Under the pieces are notes generated by a model. That model was not told the origin of the DNA. It saw only the letters and a program-made list of their open reading frames with translations, and searched no databases. The translations under genes were made by a program, and so were the position numbers. From JALOOE01 sp964423545 (GTDB lineage Bacteria; Chloroflexota; Anaerolineae; CG2-30-64-16), in NCBI GenBank assembly GCA_964423545.1, contig CAYRFV010000273.1:1-7515 (forward strand): a stretch of DNA of 7,515 bases, written 5' to 3'. Positions 7,043-7,515 of this stretch are shown in pieces; the stretch's first letter is position 1; each line of letters opens with the position of its first letter.

Positions 7043-7110
7043 ATCGGCATCTGGCGAACCGACGACGATAGCCCGGAGGGGCGGCCGGAAACCGCGACGC
7101 TTCGATGTCG

Positions 7111-7148
7111 CCCCGCCGTTCGCGCCCCGCTATCGCGGCCCGCTCCCC
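7111..7148 (-). other. G-run cluster with 14-base spacing upstream of GH42
   Basis: On the minus strand, G-runs sit at 7148-7145, 7141-7139, 7128-7125 and 7114-7111. The last three are spaced 14 bases apart within imperfect CCCCGC-N2-TCGCG-like units (plus-strand reading). It lies in the 123-base gap between the oxidoreductase stop and GH42. The run loops (about 3, 10 and 10 bases) are long for a G-quadruplex, so this is noted as a pattern only. I see no clear promoter or terminator in the gap. Confidence 0.25.
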
Positions 7149-7155
7149 GCCAGCG

Positions 7156-7515
7156 CTACAGGGCATCCGGCGCCAATGGCTCGAAGCGGGTCCGAAGCTC
7201 CTGCGTCTGGCCGGTCTCGACCGCGCGATAGCCCGACTCGATGATGTCGATGACGTGGCGAGCATGCTCGGCGTTGGCGATCGACGGCGCTCCCTCACGC
7301 ACCCAATCCACGAGCTGCATCATGTCCTCGAAGACGTGCGACTCCGGCATGCCGGCGTGAGGACCGATGACATGCGGTTCGTGGTCCTCCGGGAGCTTGA
7401 GCTCTTCGTCGCCGAGCTTCGTGCCGACGATGGAGCCCTTCGTGCCGTAGATATTGGGCTGGAAGCCCGCCGTGATGCGGCCGGCGGCAGCGGCGTACAC
7501 GAAGCCAAAGAACGC
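7156..7515 (-). CDS. Gfo/Idh/MocA-family oxidoreductase, C-terminal end only
   Basis: Only the last 119 residues lie in the window, and the gene continues past the right edge. The visible part resembles the C-terminal alpha/beta substrate-binding domain of Gfo/Idh/MocA NAD(P)-dependent sugar dehydrogenases: GFQPNIYGTKGSIVG, then KLPEDHEPHVIGPHAG, SHVFEDMMQLVDWVREG and NAEHARHVIDIIESGYRAVE. The last two match the usual end of the family, where a helix carrying the conserved HA(R/L) turn follows the 'ED...W...G' segment. The N-terminal Rossmann domain is outside the window, so the cofactor and substrate cannot be judged. It reads in the same direction as GH42 and ends 123 bases before it. Next to a DUF1080 protein, a C3-oxidising glycoside dehydrogenase is a reasonable guess, but other sugar or inositol dehydrogenases are equally possible. 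Confidence 0.78.
   Translation of the reverse strand, partial: AFFGFVYAAAAGRITAGFQPNIYGTKGSIVGTKLGDEELKLPEDHEPHVIGPHAGMPESHVFEDMMQLVDWVREGAPSIANAEHARHVIDIIESGYRAVETGQTQELRTRFEPLAPDAL

Noticed and set aside
6436..7071. Plus-strand open frame of about 211 codons opposite the GH42 N-terminus
   Set aside because: It is antisense to the GH42 catalytic domain and has no recognisable motifs.

Overview
The window is a GC-rich bacterial segment in which every convincing gene lies on the minus strand. In transcription order (high to low coordinates) it holds the C-terminal end of a Gfo/Idh/MocA-type oxidoreductase, a GH42 beta-galactosidase, a DUF1080 (3-keto-disaccharide hydrolase family) protein, a decayed IS1182-family transposase, a UxuB-type short-chain dehydrogenase (SDR), a transaldolase/fructose-6-phosphate-aldolase-like protein, and an MmsA-type CoA-acylating aldehyde dehydrogenase that runs off the left edge. 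This looks like a carbohydrate-catabolism locus.

Region by region: 7156-7515 is the end of the oxidoreductase; 7033-7155 is a short G-rich intergenic stretch; 5095-7032 is GH42; 4290-5039 is DUF1080, 55 bases downstream and with a strong Shine-Dalgarno site; 3435-4264 is the transposase remnant, broken by frameshifts and lacking both ends; 2550-3410 is the SDR, joined by an ATGA stop/start overlap to the aldolase-like gene at 1462-2553; and 1-1348 is the aldehyde dehydrogenase.

Working model (inference): the upstream half releases sugar from glycosides in two ways, hydrolysis by GH42 and redox-assisted cleavage by the oxidoreductase plus DUF1080 pair. The downstream half may carry a sugar or sugar acid through SDR redox chemistry, retro-aldol cleavage by the Schiff-base aldolase, and oxidation of a short aldehyde or semialdehyde to an acyl-CoA. 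No transporter, kinase or regulator is visible, so the substrate cannot be named. The most distinctive points are the aldolase-like protein, whose active site differs from true transaldolases (Gln for the catalytic Glu, Met at the Phe/Tyr position), and a perfect 17-bp inverted repeat sitting at a frameshift in the transposase remnant.

The organism cannot be fixed from the sequence. High GC, GH42 and DUF1080 in one locus and an IS1182 relative would fit Chloroflexota or another GC-rich environmental phylum, but this is only an impression. Long open frames on the plus strand are antisense shadows typical of high-GC coding DNA.
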